From: JAQGMJ01 sp036271855
Lineage (GTDB): Bacteria; Pseudomonadota; Gammaproteobacteria; Burkholderiales; JAEUOS01
NCBI GenBank assembly: GCA_036271855.1
Contig: DATAZV010000080.1
Span: 1 to 30,870 of the forward strand
Length of the DNA stretch: 30,870 nucleotides
Direction of reading: 5' to 3'
The notes below the pieces were generated by a model. The model searched no databases. It was not told where the DNA came from and saw only the letters and a program-made list of their open reading frames with translations. Shown here one piece after another: positions 1-9,945 of this stretch. Every line of letters begins with the position of its first letter. Within the stretch, counting starts at the first letter, position 1. A program made the translations under genes and the position numbers.

Positions 1-7
1 CCGAATT

Positions 8-13
8 TATAAT
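8..13 (+). promoter_or_regulatory. Candidate -10 box for moeA
   Basis: A perfect TATAAT lies 24 bases before the moeA start codon. The matching -35 box would fall outside the window, so this rests on one hexamer. If used, the transcript would begin near position 20 and have a leader of under 20 bases. Confidence 0.35.
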
Positions 14-37
14 GGCGTATCTAGGCTTGGTGCAACG

Positions 38-1285
38 ATGAACAAACCCGCGATGCTTTCGATGGATGAGGCGCTGGAGGCCCTGCTGGCCGCCGCCAGC
101 CCGGTAGGTGAGACCGAGACCGTCTCCACCTTCGAGGGCCACGGCCGTGTGCTGGCGCGGGCGGTGCGCTCCACCCTCAACGTGCCGCCGGCCGACAATA
201 CCTCGATGGACGGCTATGCCCTGCGCAGTGCGGATGCCGCCGCACCCGGCGCGGTGCTCAAGGTGGCGCAGCGCATTCCCGCCGGCACGGTCGGGCAGCC
301 GCTGGCAGCCGGCACCGCCGCGCGCATCTTTACCGGGGCCCTGATTCCGCAGGGTGCCGACGCGGTGGTAATGCAGGAAAGCACCAAGGCCGAGGGCGAC
401 GGTGACGAAATGCGCGTCACCATCAACGAAGCCGTGACCGCCGGGCAATGGGTGCGCTACGCCGGCGAAGACATCAAGGCCGGCGCCGAAGTGCTGTCCC
501 CCGGCGCCCGCCTGAGCCCGCAGGCCTGCGGCCTGGCCGCGTCGGTCGGCCTGGCTGAACTGACGGTGGCGCGGCGCCTGAAGGTGGCGGTGTTTTTCAC
601 CGGGGACGAGCTGGCGATGCCCGGCGAGCCGCTCAAGCCCGGCGCCATCTACAACTCCAACCGCTTCATGCTGCGCGGCCTGATCGAAGGACTGGGTTGC
701 GCCTGCACCGATTTCGGCATCGTGCGCGACACGCTGGACGAGACGCGCCGCGTGCTGCGCGAAGCGGCGCGCGAGCACGACCTGATCATCACCACCGGTG
801 GCGTTTCGGTGGGCGAGGAAGACCATGTGCGCCCGGCGGTGGAGCTCGAGGGCGAGATCAAGCTGTGGCAAATCTCGATGAAACCCGGCAAGCCCTTGGC
901 CTATGGCAAGGTGCGCCGCCCCGGGGTTGAAAATGCGTCTTCGATGGCCAATTTCATCGGCCTGCCCGGCAACCCGGTATCCAGCTTCGTCACCTTCCTC
1001 CTGTTCGTGCGTCCCTTCATCCTCAAGTGCCAGGGCGTGGCCGAGGTCGCGCCCAAAGGACTACAAATGCGTGCCGACTTCGACTGGCCGAAACCGGACC
1101 GGCGCCGCGAGTTCATGCGCGCGCGCATGAACGCCGAAGGCGGCCTGGATATTTTCCCGAACCAAAGCTCGGGCGTCCTCACATCCACGGTATGGGGCGA
1201 CGGCCTGATCGATACGCCGTCGAACCACATCATCAAGCGCGGCGACCTGGTGCGCTTCCTGCCTTTTTCGGAGCTGCTCGCATAA
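38..1285 (+). CDS. moeA: Molybdopterin molybdenumtransferase MoeA
   Basis: MoeA inserts molybdate into adenylylated molybdopterin, the last common step of molybdenum cofactor synthesis in the cytoplasm. The 415-residue length is normal for the family. Visible landmarks are the N-terminal NTSMDGYAL motif (about residues 54-62), the MoCF-type TTGGVSVGEEDHV segment (about 251-263) and LPGNPVS (309-315), which are typical of MoeA. The start is the first ATG in frame and agrees with the usual N-terminus, although the ribosome binding site is weak. The stop codon TAA shares its last base with the moaD start, so moeA, moaD and moaE are probably one translationally coupled operon. In related Burkholderiales this block commonly follows threonine genes and precedes clpB. 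Confidence 0.96.
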   Translation: MNKPAMLSMDEALEALLAAASPVGETETVSTFEGHGRVLARAVRSTLNVPPADNTSMDGYALRSADAAAPGAVLKVAQRIPAGTVGQPLAAGTAARIFTGALIPQGADAVVMQESTKAEGDGDEMRVTINEAVTAGQWVRYAGEDIKAGAEVLSPGARLSPQACGLAASVGLAELTVARRLKVAVFFTGDELAMPGEPLKPGAIYNSNRFMLRGLIEGLGCACTDFGIVRDTLDETRRVLREAAREHDLIITTGGVSVGEEDHVRPAVELEGEIKLWQISMKPGKPLAYGKVRRPGVENASSMANFIGLPGNPVSSFVTFLLFVRPFILKCQGVAEVAPKGLQMRADFDWPKPDRRREFMRARMNAEGGLDIFPNQSSGVLTSTVWGDGLIDTPSNHIIKRGDLVRFLPFSELLA

Positions 1286-1542
1286 TGGCCATCAAGGTGC
1301 TTTACTTTGCCGGCCTGCGCGAGGCTCTGGGCACTTCCAGCGAAAGCATGGAGCTGCCCGCGGGCATCACGACCGTGGGCGATTTGCGCACGCTTCTGGC
1401 TGCGCGCGGCGGCAAATGGGCCGAGCAACTGGCGCCCACGCGCAACGTGCGCATGGCGGTGATCCAGTTGATGGTGCCGGCGCATGCGCCGGTAAAGGAT
1501 GGCGACGAAGTGGCTTTCTTTCCTCCCGTGACCGGAGGCTGA
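1285..1542 (+). CDS. moaD: Molybdopterin synthase small subunit MoaD
   Basis: MoaD is the ubiquitin-fold sulfur carrier subunit of molybdopterin synthase. It carries a C-terminal thiocarboxylate that MoaE uses to convert cyclic pyranopterin monophosphate to molybdopterin. The 85-residue product has the normal length and ends in the diagnostic Gly-Gly (PPVTGG), the site of adenylation and thiocarboxylation. The ATG overlaps the moeA stop by one base, and GGAG at 1270-1273 inside moeA can act as a ribosome binding site. The last codons of moaD contain GGAGG, which serves the following moaE. Confidence 0.95.
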   Translation: MAIKVLYFAGLREALGTSSESMELPAGITTVGDLRTLLAARGGKWAEQLAPTRNVRMAVIQLMVPAHAPVKDGDEVAFFPPVTGG

Positions 1543-1544
1543 TG

Positions 1545-2042
1545 ATGCCGGTGCGCGTGCAACTGGAGGATTTCGACCTGACCCGCGAGGTGGCGCAACT
1601 GCGCGCCGCCCAAGGGGGGCGCGCCGCGCAGATCGGCGGCATCGCCACCTTCATCGGCACCGTGCGCGACATCAACGACGGTTCGGGCGTCTCTTCACTG
1701 ACCCTGGAACACTACCCCGGCATGACCGAAAATGCGCTGGAGGACATCGTCACCCAGGCGCGCGGCCGCTGGGACATTTTCGATGCCCTGGTGATCCACC
1801 GCATCGGCACCTTGCATCCGCAGGACCAGATCGTGCTGGTGGTGACGCTCGGCGCGCATCGCGGCGAAGCCTTCGCCGCCTGCGAGTTCATCATGGACTA
1901 CCTGAAAACCCAGGCACCGTTCTGGAAAAAAGAGGCGACGCCGCAAGGCGAGCGCTGGGTGGAAGCGCGCGCCAGCGACGATCACGCGGCCGCCAAGTGG
2001 ACCGCTGCCGCGTCCAACGACGCGACCAAAGGCGGCAAATAA
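1545..2042 (+). CDS. moaE: Molybdopterin synthase catalytic subunit MoaE
   Basis: MoaE is the large, catalytic subunit of molybdopterin synthase and works as a heterotetramer with MoaD. The 165-residue product shows the family core: FIGTVRD near the N-terminus, EHYPGM, the HRIG segment, and the active-site lysines of KTQAPFWKKE (K121 and K128, matching the two conserved E. coli MoaE lysines). Two ATGs stand in tandem at 1542 and 1545. The second is preferred because GGAGG at 1534-1538 is then six bases away; the first would overlap the moaD stop by one base. The C-terminal 25 residues are Ala- and Lys-rich and probably disordered. No strong terminator follows; the next gene is convergent. Confidence 0.95.
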   Translation: MPVRVQLEDFDLTREVAQLRAAQGGRAAQIGGIATFIGTVRDINDGSGVSSLTLEHYPGMTENALEDIVTQARGRWDIFDALVIHRIGTLHPQDQIVLVVTLGAHRGEAFAACEFIMDYLKTQAPFWKKEATPQGERWVEARASDDHAAAKWTAAASNDATKGGK

Positions 2043-2109
2043 GGGAGATTCTTCGCGCAGCAATGGCAACACGCGATGCGCCGCTAGCCGTTCGCTTTTG
2101 AGCGTTGGC

Positions 2110-3432
2110 TCAGTCTTCAGCGGCTTTCATCATCGCCAGGCGTGCGTTCATCTGCGTCAGGCGCTCGATCAGCACGCGCATGCTGGCCTTGTTGAACTCC
2201 GCCTGCACGCCGTCGGAGGCGACGCGGATGGCCGCGGCCTTGATCTCGATGACGTCGCATTCGTTGCGCGCGGTGATGGTGGTGGAGCGCTTGGCGGTCT
2301 GGTCGGCGAAGTAGAGGATTTCGCCGAAAATGCCGCCGCGCTTGATGGTCGAGACGCGCTGGTGGCGCAGGCTTACGTCGACTTCGCCCGCCACCAGGAT
2401 GAACAGCGCATCGCCGTCGTCACCTTCACGGATCACCACATCGCCGGCCTTGAATTCGCTCCAGGAGGCGATGCGGATCACCTCCCACAGTTCGACGTCG
2501 TCGAAGTCGGAGAAGAACGGCAGGGCGCGCAGGGCTTCGAACTGCTGCGAGTCGGAGGCGGCTTCGCCTTCGGCGCGCAGCGTGGCGAATGCCTGGGTCA
2601 GGTCGCGGCCGAACTCGATCCAGTTCTGGTAGCGGGCGGCGCGGTCTTTCGCCATCGCCTTCATGGTGATGTGGTCGAGCACCTCGGCCAGGCCGGAGCG
2701 CAGCGTGGAAGGCGGCGGCGGCTCGGTGTTGAGGATGGCGTAGGCCATGCTCATCTGGTTGGTCGCCGTCAGCGGCAAGCGCCCGGTGAGCAGGCGGTAC
2801 ATCACCACCCCGAGCGAGAAGATGTCGCTCTGGTGGGTCAGGATTTCATTGCGCACCTGCTCCGGCGACATATAGCCGGGCGAGCCGACGATGCCCTCCA
2901 CGGTCTCGCTCATGTCGCGGGTGGTGTCGGCACTGTTTGCCACCCGGATCGCCGCGCCGAAGTCGGTCAGCTTGATGTCGCCATCGGCGGAGAGCAGGAT
3001 GTTGCCGGGCTTGATGTCGCGGTGGATGATGCCTTCGCGCATCGCCATGTCGAGCGCGCGCACGCATTTGAAAATGATTTCCACCACCTTGCCGATCGGC
3101 AGCAGGGTGGCGACGTCGGCATGCTGGTCGAGTGCGCCGCCGGAAACGTACTCCATCACCACGTAGCTGGTGTTGTCCTCGGTGGCGGCGTCGTAGATCT
3201 CGACGATGTGCGGGTGGGTCAGCTTGCCGACCAGCGCGGCTTCGGCGAGAAAGCCCTTTTTCTGCATGTTGCTGGCGTCGCTGTCGGGCGCTTCATTGCC
3301 GAACTGGAATACCTTGATCGCCACCTTGCGCTGGGCGAAGGGGTCGTAGCCGAGGTAGACCTGCGAAGTCGCCCCCCGCCCGAGCTCGCTCACGATCTCG
3401 TACTTGCCGATGCGTTCGACCAGTTCAAACAT
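2110..3432 (-). CDS. Ser/Thr protein kinase with C-terminal cyclic-nucleotide-binding domain
   Basis: This 440-residue protein joins a Hanks-type Ser/Thr kinase (about residues 11-285) to a cNMP-binding domain (about 303-420). Kinase signatures are all present: the glycine loop LGRGATSQVYLG, the lysine in VAIK (K40), HRDIKPGN (D139), DFG (D157) and GSPGYMSPEQ. In the second domain, FKAGDVVIREGDDGDALFILVAGEV and FGE (369-371) followed by an Arg-Ser at 382-383 resemble the phosphate-binding cassette of CAP-like proteins, so cAMP or a related nucleotide may bind. There is no transmembrane segment or PASTA repeat, so it is probably cytosolic. The start ATG lies 41 bases after the stop of the upstream gene at 3474-4007, with which it likely forms an operon. 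The kinase target is not evident. Confidence 0.92.
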   Translation of the reverse strand: MFELVERIGKYEIVSELGRGATSQVYLGYDPFAQRKVAIKVFQFGNEAPDSDASNMQKKGFLAEAALVGKLTHPHIVEIYDAATEDNTSYVVMEYVSGGALDQHADVATLLPIGKVVEIIFKCVRALDMAMREGIIHRDIKPGNILLSADGDIKLTDFGAAIRVANSADTTRDMSETVEGIVGSPGYMSPEQVRNEILTHQSDIFSLGVVMYRLLTGRLPLTATNQMSMAYAILNTEPPPPSTLRSGLAEVLDHITMKAMAKDRAARYQNWIEFGRDLTQAFATLRAEGEAASDSQQFEALRALPFFSDFDDVELWEVIRIASWSEFKAGDVVIREGDDGDALFILVAGEVDVSLRHQRVSTIKRGGIFGEILYFADQTAKRSTTITARNECDVIEIKAAAIRVASDGVQAEFNKASMRVLIERLTQMNARLAMMKAAED

Positions 3433-3473
3433 GCTTGATCAGGCGGGTCGCGATGGTCATGAAGTAATGGGCA

Positions 3474-4007
3474 TCAGTTCAGCAAGTGCCGGGCCGGCGC
3501 GGCTTCTTCAGCCGGGGATTGCGGCTGATCGAGCAGGCCCAGATCCCACTCGGCGCCGCGCACGGCGGTGTCGAGCAGGCGGCAAAAGGAATGCATCAGG
3601 CGGTCGTCCAGGCCGATTTCCAGGCCGCGGCCTGCGGCCGGGTTGAGGATCAGCTTGTAGGCGCCCGGCGCGTCGATGCGCATCTGCCCCTGGGTGGCGA
3701 CAAAGGGTTTGTCGCCCAGCGGGAAGCTGCGCGGCGCGGCGCCCGAGGCTTCGGCGAAGGGGCGGGAAAAGTCGGACTCGCGGATCGCCTTGTCGTGTTC
3801 GAAGGCCAGCACGTCGCGGCGTGCTTCGGGCGCCGGCGCCTTCACCGCCACCGCGCTTTCCAGGCTGCGCTGCATATAGGGCCAGAGCAGCTTGACGAAG
3901 CGCCGCGTCAGGTAGATGCGGAACTCCTCCCCGGCCGTGGTCGAAACCCGCAGCAGCACGCGGTCTTCGGCGGCGTCGAAAGCGACTTGTAGTTGGTGGA
4001 TATTCAT
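3474..4007 (-). CDS. Uncharacterised protein upstream of the kinase
   Basis: I cannot assign a function. The 177-residue product starts MNIHQLQVAFDAAEDRVLLRVST and contains a YLTRRFVKLLWPYMQ segment that looks like an amphipathic helix. A charged Ala/Glu-rich middle and a Leu-rich region near HSFCRLLDTAVRGAEWDLGLL follow. It has no signal peptide, membrane segment or metal motif, so it is likely cytosolic. The ATG at 4007 is chosen over an earlier in-frame start because a good sigma-70 promoter lies immediately upstream, leaving only about five bases of leader and no Shine-Dalgarno. Its place directly before the cNMP-kinase gene suggests a partner or substrate role, but that is inference. Confidence 0.8.
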   Translation of the reverse strand: MNIHQLQVAFDAAEDRVLLRVSTTAGEEFRIYLTRRFVKLLWPYMQRSLESAVAVKAPAPEARRDVLAFEHDKAIRESDFSRPFAEASGAAPRSFPLGDKPFVATQGQMRIDAPGAYKLILNPAAGRGLEIGLDDRLMHSFCRLLDTAVRGAEWDLGLLDQPQSPAEEAAPARHLLN

Positions 4008-4018
4008 GGAATGGGCAG

Positions 4019-4047
4019 ATGCTAGGCGCAAGTTCCAATCAAGTCAA
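4019..4047 (-). promoter_or_regulatory. Sigma-70 promoter for the 177-residue protein/kinase operon
   Basis: On the minus strand, TTGACT (4047-4042) and TAGCAT (4024-4019) are separated by exactly 17 bases. Transcription would start near 4012, only about five bases before the ATG at 4007, so the transcript could be nearly leaderless. Confidence 0.5.
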
Positions 4048-4083
4048 ACGGCACCGCGGCCATTTCGGTAGTCCAGACATTGG

Positions 4084-5076
4084 CTATTCCGGCTCGATCC
4101 CGGCAGCCTTGATGATCCGCCCCCACTTGGCCGATTCCTGCGCCTGGAATTTCGCCAGGCCCTCCGGGCCCATGGTGGCGGGATCCGTGCCGGTGGAGGC
4201 GGCCAGCGAGGTGACCGCCGGGGCGCTGGTGGTGGCCTTGATCAGCAGGTCGCTCATGCGCTTGACGATGGCCGGGGGTACCCCCGCCGGCATGTAGGCG
4301 GCGTTCCAATAGGAGCTCTCGTAGCCCTTGACGCCGGACTCGTCGATGGTCGGGATGTTCGGCAACTGCGGGCTGCGCTTCGGGCTGGTCACGCCCAGCG
4401 CGCGCAGCTTGCCGGCGCTGATCTGCTGCACCCCGGTGGTCATGTCGGTCCACATCACGGTGATCTGGCCGCCCAGCAGGTCGGTCAGCGCCAGGGTGTT
4501 GCTCTTGTAGGGTACGTGCAGCAGGTCGACCCCGGTCATCTGCTTGAACGATTCGCCCGCGACGCGGGAGGAGGAAGAGCCGCTGCCGAAGGAGAGCTTG
4601 CCCTTTTGCGCCTTCGCCGCGGCGATGAATTCGCCCACCGTATGATAGGGCGCGGCCGGCAGCACCACCATCACCTGGTAGCCCTTGGAGAGCAGGGCGA
4701 CTGGGGAGAAATCCTTGACCGGGTCGTAGGGCAGCTTCTTGTACAGGTGCTCGTTGGCGGCGTGGGTGGTGTTGGTGGTGAACAGCATGATGTAGCCGTC
4801 CGGGGCCGCCTTGGCCACCGCCTGGGCGGCGATCATGCCGGAAGCGCCGGGCTTGTCGTCGATCACCACCGGCACCTTGAATTCGGCGGTGATGGCGGTG
4901 GCATAGGCGCGCGCCTGCTGGTCGGTGGCGCTGCCGGCGGCAAAGGGCACGACGATGGTGATCTGCTTGTTCGGGTAGTCCTGGGCGGCGGCCTCGGTGC
5001 CGGTCAGCAGGGAGGTGAGCGCCAGGCCGGCGGCCAAGGCGGGCAGGGTGAAGCGGGATGGGGGCAGGCGATGCAT
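4084..5076 (-). CDS. Bug/TctC-family tripartite tricarboxylate transporter substrate-binding protein
   Basis: This 330-residue protein is a periplasmic receptor of the Bug (TctC) family, greatly expanded in Burkholderiales and generally binding carboxylates or other small acids. The first 31 residues form a signal peptide (basic start, Leu/Ala-rich core, TEAAA then QDYPNK). The mature start YPNKQITIVVPFAAGSATD and the later DDKPGASGMIAAQAVAKAAPDGY are family hallmarks. The ATG at 5076 is preceded by a strong GAGGAG ribosome binding site. An in-frame extension further upstream is Pro-rich and unlikely. No TctA or TctB membrane partner is in the window, so it is an orphan receptor. It lies 73 bases after the CoA-transferase gene, suggesting co-transcription and a carboxylic acid ligand that is then activated with CoA. 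Confidence 0.93.
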   Translation of the reverse strand: MHRLPPSRFTLPALAAGLALTSLLTGTEAAAQDYPNKQITIVVPFAAGSATDQQARAYATAITAEFKVPVVIDDKPGASGMIAAQAVAKAAPDGYIMLFTTNTTHAANEHLYKKLPYDPVKDFSPVALLSKGYQVMVVLPAAPYHTVGEFIAAAKAQKGKLSFGSGSSSSRVAGESFKQMTGVDLLHVPYKSNTLALTDLLGGQITVMWTDMTTGVQQISAGKLRALGVTSPKRSPQLPNIPTIDESGVKGYESSYWNAAYMPAGVPPAIVKRMSDLLIKATTSAPAVTSLAASTGTDPATMGPEGLAKFQAQESAKWGRIIKAAGIEPE

Positions 5077-5149
5077 GAAGTCTCCTCGGTTTGTTGTTGC
5101 CCCGGCCTTGGGGCCGGGGTCGGTGATCGGTGGCGGGTTTGGATGGCGT

Positions 5150-6322
5150 TCAGGTGGCTTTGGCGGGGGCGGCGGGCGCGGGGATACCGAATTCGGCGTT
5201 GCCCCCGCCCAGGCGCGGGCCGCCGCTGGTGAGCTCGGGGCGATGGCCGTCAAACCACAGCGGCAGGCCGGTGAGGGTGAAGTCCTCGCCGGGAATCGCC
5301 TGGTGCAGCCCGAGCGCGGCCACCTGCGGCTGCGCCAGGGTTTCCGGCACGCTGTTGATCGGCGAGCAGGGGATGCCGACGGCCTCGAACGGGGCGAGCC
5401 ACTCGTCGCGCTTGCGCATCTTCAGCAGTGGGCACAGCACCTCGAACAGGGCCTGCTTATTGGCCAGGCGCGCGCGGTTGGTGGCAAAGCGCGGGTCGGT
5501 GAGCCATTCGGGCCGGTCCAGTACCGCCGCCAGCTTGGCGAACAAGCGGTCGTTGCCGCAGCAGATCAGGAAGGGGCCGTCGGCGGCATCAAACGCCTCA
5601 TAGGGCACGAAACCAGGATGGCCCGAGCGATGACGCTGCGGCAACTGGCCGGAGTTGAGGTAGGGGTCCATTTTCTGGCCGTTCCATACGAGGGCGGTTT
5701 CCAGCAGCGAACCCGCCACCACGCCGCCGCGCCCGGTACTCTGGCGCCGCTGCAGCAGCGCCAGGGCGCCGATCACCGCCCACATGCCGGCGCCCTGGTC
5801 GCACAGCGAGGCGCCCATGCGCATCGGCGGGTCCTCCGGCCCGCCGTTGACCGCCGACAGGCCGCTATAGGCCTGGATCAGCGGCTCGTAGCCGGGCCGG
5901 TCGGCCAGCGGACCCACCGGGCCGAAGGCGGAGATTTCGCAGTAGACCAGACGCGGATGGCGTTCGCACATCTGCGGGCCGGAGATGCCCAGCGCCGCCG
6001 GTACGCCGGGGCGCAGGTTGTGCACCAGGATGTCGGTCTGCGCCGCCAGGGTATTGAGAGCCTCCAGCCCGGCCGGGCTTTTCAGGTCCAGGGCGACCGA
6101 TTTCTTGCCGCGGTTGAACAGGTGAAAATTGAGCGAATCGCCATGGCGGAACGCCGGGCCCATGGCGCGGGCGTCGTCGCCGCCCTCGGGGCGCTCGATT
6201 TTCAGCACTTCGGCGCCGAGGTCGGCGAAGATGGCGCCGGCGAAGGGGCCGGCGAACACCTGTCCCAGTTCCAGGACGCGGATGCCGGCGAGCGGCGCTG
6301 CCGCGGGCTTTGTCTCGTTCAT
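5150..6322 (-). CDS. Class III CoA-transferase (CaiB/BaiF family)
   Basis: Family III CoA-transferases move CoA between carboxylic acids through an aspartyl-CoA anhydride. The 390-residue protein opens with PLAGIRVLELGQVFAGPFAG and ADLGAEVLKIERPEGGDDAR, both family signatures. Asp175 in ASLCDQGAGMW aligns with the catalytic aspartate of formyl-CoA transferase. Other typical segments are NRGKKSVALDL and DILVHNLRPG. The substrate cannot be read from sequence; such proteins act on formate/oxalate, carnitine, succinate, itaconate, mesaconate and others. It heads a likely two-gene operon with the downstream TctC-type receptor. The start ATG at 6322 has a weak ribosome binding site, but the N-terminus matches the family. 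Cytosolic. Confidence 0.93.
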   Translation of the reverse strand: MNETKPAAAPLAGIRVLELGQVFAGPFAGAIFADLGAEVLKIERPEGGDDARAMGPAFRHGDSLNFHLFNRGKKSVALDLKSPAGLEALNTLAAQTDILVHNLRPGVPAALGISGPQMCERHPRLVYCEISAFGPVGPLADRPGYEPLIQAYSGLSAVNGGPEDPPMRMGASLCDQGAGMWAVIGALALLQRRQSTGRGGVVAGSLLETALVWNGQKMDPYLNSGQLPQRHRSGHPGFVPYEAFDAADGPFLICCGNDRLFAKLAAVLDRPEWLTDPRFATNRARLANKQALFEVLCPLLKMRKRDEWLAPFEAVGIPCSPINSVPETLAQPQVAALGLHQAIPGEDFTLTGLPLWFDGHRPELTSGGPRLGGGNAEFGIPAPAAPAKAT

Positions 6323-6453
6323 GCTTTTAGTCGTCGAATAGTCGAAAGGCCAAGCCTTAGATTTACCACATCGGGGGCGAGCGCGGGAAGCAGGACAGGG
6401 CAGGGCGGGCGTCGGGCGTTTTTGGATGTGAGGGCGTAAATTGCTGGTTTTCG

Positions 6454-6481
6454 CTTGAAAACAGGCGAAAAAGCCTCATTT
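6454..6481 (+). promoter_or_regulatory. Sigma-32 (RpoH) heat-shock promoter of clpB
   Basis: CTTGAAA (6454-6460) is followed after 13 bases by CCTCATTT (6474-6481), close to the sigma-32 consensus CTTGAAA-N11-14-CCCCATNT. It lies 37 bases upstream of the clpB start. This fits heat-shock control of the disaggregase. An inverted repeat, TTTTCGC (6448-6454) and GCGAAAA (6465-6471), overlaps the -35 box. Confidence 0.75.
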
Positions 6482-6518
6482 CGGTGTCAAGCATTTATCT
6501 TTTGGAGCATGACGCATC

Positions 6519-9092
<2,574 letters not shown>

Positions 9093-9138
9093 GCAGCGTT
9101 GGCGCGATTGCCGCCAAAAAGAGTTGCCGCTGGAAAGA

Positions 9139-9174
9139 AAAGGGCCGCGAGGGTAACCCCGCGGCCTTTTTTTT
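9139..9174 (+). terminator. Rho-independent terminator after clpB
   Basis: GGCCGCG (9143-9149) pairs with CGCGGCC (9160-9166), with a further GGG/CCC pairing inside after a bulged A, a three-base loop, and a run of eight T from 9167. Read on the minus strand the stem is followed by CCCTTTTC, so it may also stop fur transcripts arriving from the other side. Confidence 0.85.
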
Positions 9175-9190
9175 CAGCCCGCCGCGATGC

Positions 9191-9697
9191 TCAGGGCTTG
9201 ACGCCCGGCAGGCTGGCGCTGGCGCGGTGCGGGCAATCGGTCTTGATGCAATCGGCGTACAAGGCCAGCGAGTGGTCATGCAGCGCAAAGCCGCGGTCCT
9301 TCGCCACCTTGCTCTGGCGGCGCTCGATTTCGGGGTCGTAGAATTCCTCCACCCGGCCGCATTGCAGGCACACCAGGTGGTCGTGGTGCGAGCCTTCATT
9401 GAGCTCGAACACCGCCTTGCCGGATTCGAAATGATGGCGCTGCAAAAGGCCGGCCTGCTCGAACTGGGTCAGCACCCGGTATACCGTGGCGAGGCCGACC
9501 TCGATGTTTTCGGCCAGCAGCTGGCGATACACGTCTTCGGCGCTCAGGTGACGGGTACCGCTGGTCTGGAACAGTTCGAGGATGCGCAGGCGCGGGCCGG
9601 TGGCCTTCAGGCCGATGTTGCGCAAATCGTCCTGATTGTGGTCGGCGGGGGCGGCGTGTCCCGGCAGAGGCTTGGAGGCGGATTGGGAGCGGGGCAT
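9191..9697 (-). CDS. fur: Ferric uptake regulator Fur
   Basis: Fur is a dimeric metal-dependent repressor of iron uptake genes. The N-terminal winged helix is clear (GLKATGPRLRILELFQ, SAEDVYRQLL, GLATVYRVLTQFEQAGLL). The metal-binding half has HHDHLVCLQCGRVEEF with a CxxC pair and a second Cys pair in CIKTDCPHR, both typical of structural zinc binding. The 168-residue length exceeds the usual 140-150 because of a roughly 20-residue Ser/Pro/Ala-rich N-terminal extension before DDLRNIGLK. ATG 9697 is the first ATG in frame; an upstream TTG at 9724 would lie inside the predicted promoter. It is divergent from bamE, the arrangement seen in many beta- and gammaproteobacteria. No classical Fur box is obvious upstream. 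Confidence 0.95.
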   Translation of the reverse strand: MPRSQSASKPLPGHAAPADHNQDDLRNIGLKATGPRLRILELFQTSGTRHLSAEDVYRQLLAENIEVGLATVYRVLTQFEQAGLLQRHHFESGKAVFELNEGSHHDHLVCLQCGRVEEFYDPEIERRQSKVAKDRGFALHDHSLALYADCIKTDCPHRASASLPGVKP

Positions 9698-9726
9698 AAG
9701 AAGGGAACCGGGTGGGGGTTTCAAGT

Positions 9727-9756
9727 ATCATAACGGGTTTGACGGCTTCAAGCCAA
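9727..9756 (-). promoter_or_regulatory. Candidate promoter of fur
   Basis: On the minus strand TTGGCT (9756-9751) and TATGAT (9732-9727) are 18 bases apart. Transcription would start near 9720, giving a leader of about 23 bases to the ATG at 9697. The -10 is good, the -35 only moderate. Confidence 0.4.
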
Positions 9757-9945
9757 TCCGCAGCGGCGCGCGATGCCGGTTTTCCGGCGGTGGGCGTGGC
9801 GCTGTTGTCCGTGTACCGGCCCTTGCGCGTGATTCGTTGCGGCCGTCCTTTCTGCCGAGCCGTCTGGGCGGCGTCTATCCTGGTGAATTCCTTGTCCTTA
9901 TTCGTTTCTGTGCCGGTCTTTCGCCTCGGAGCCGCGGCTCTGCGT

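Noticed and set aside
2084..2112. Possible hairpin AGCC-CGCT-TTTG-AGCG-GGCT between moaE and the kinase gene.
   Set aside because: The stem is interrupted and there is no T run, so it does not support a terminator call.
2098..3438. Long open frame on the plus strand opposite the kinase gene.
   Set aside because: It is an antisense shadow caused by high GC codon bias; the translation is His/Asp/Gly/Val-rich without family motifs, while the minus-strand product is a clear kinase.
4995..6440. Plus-strand frame of 480 codons opposite the CoA-transferase.
   Set aside because: No motif, biased composition, and it spans the intergenic gap and start of the receptor gene; treated as a shadow.
9698..9945. 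Search for a Fur box and a bamE promoter in the fur-bamE gap (248 bases).
   Set aside because: Apart from the fur promoter candidate, no GATAATGATTATC-like site and no well-spaced -35/-10 pair for bamE was seen.
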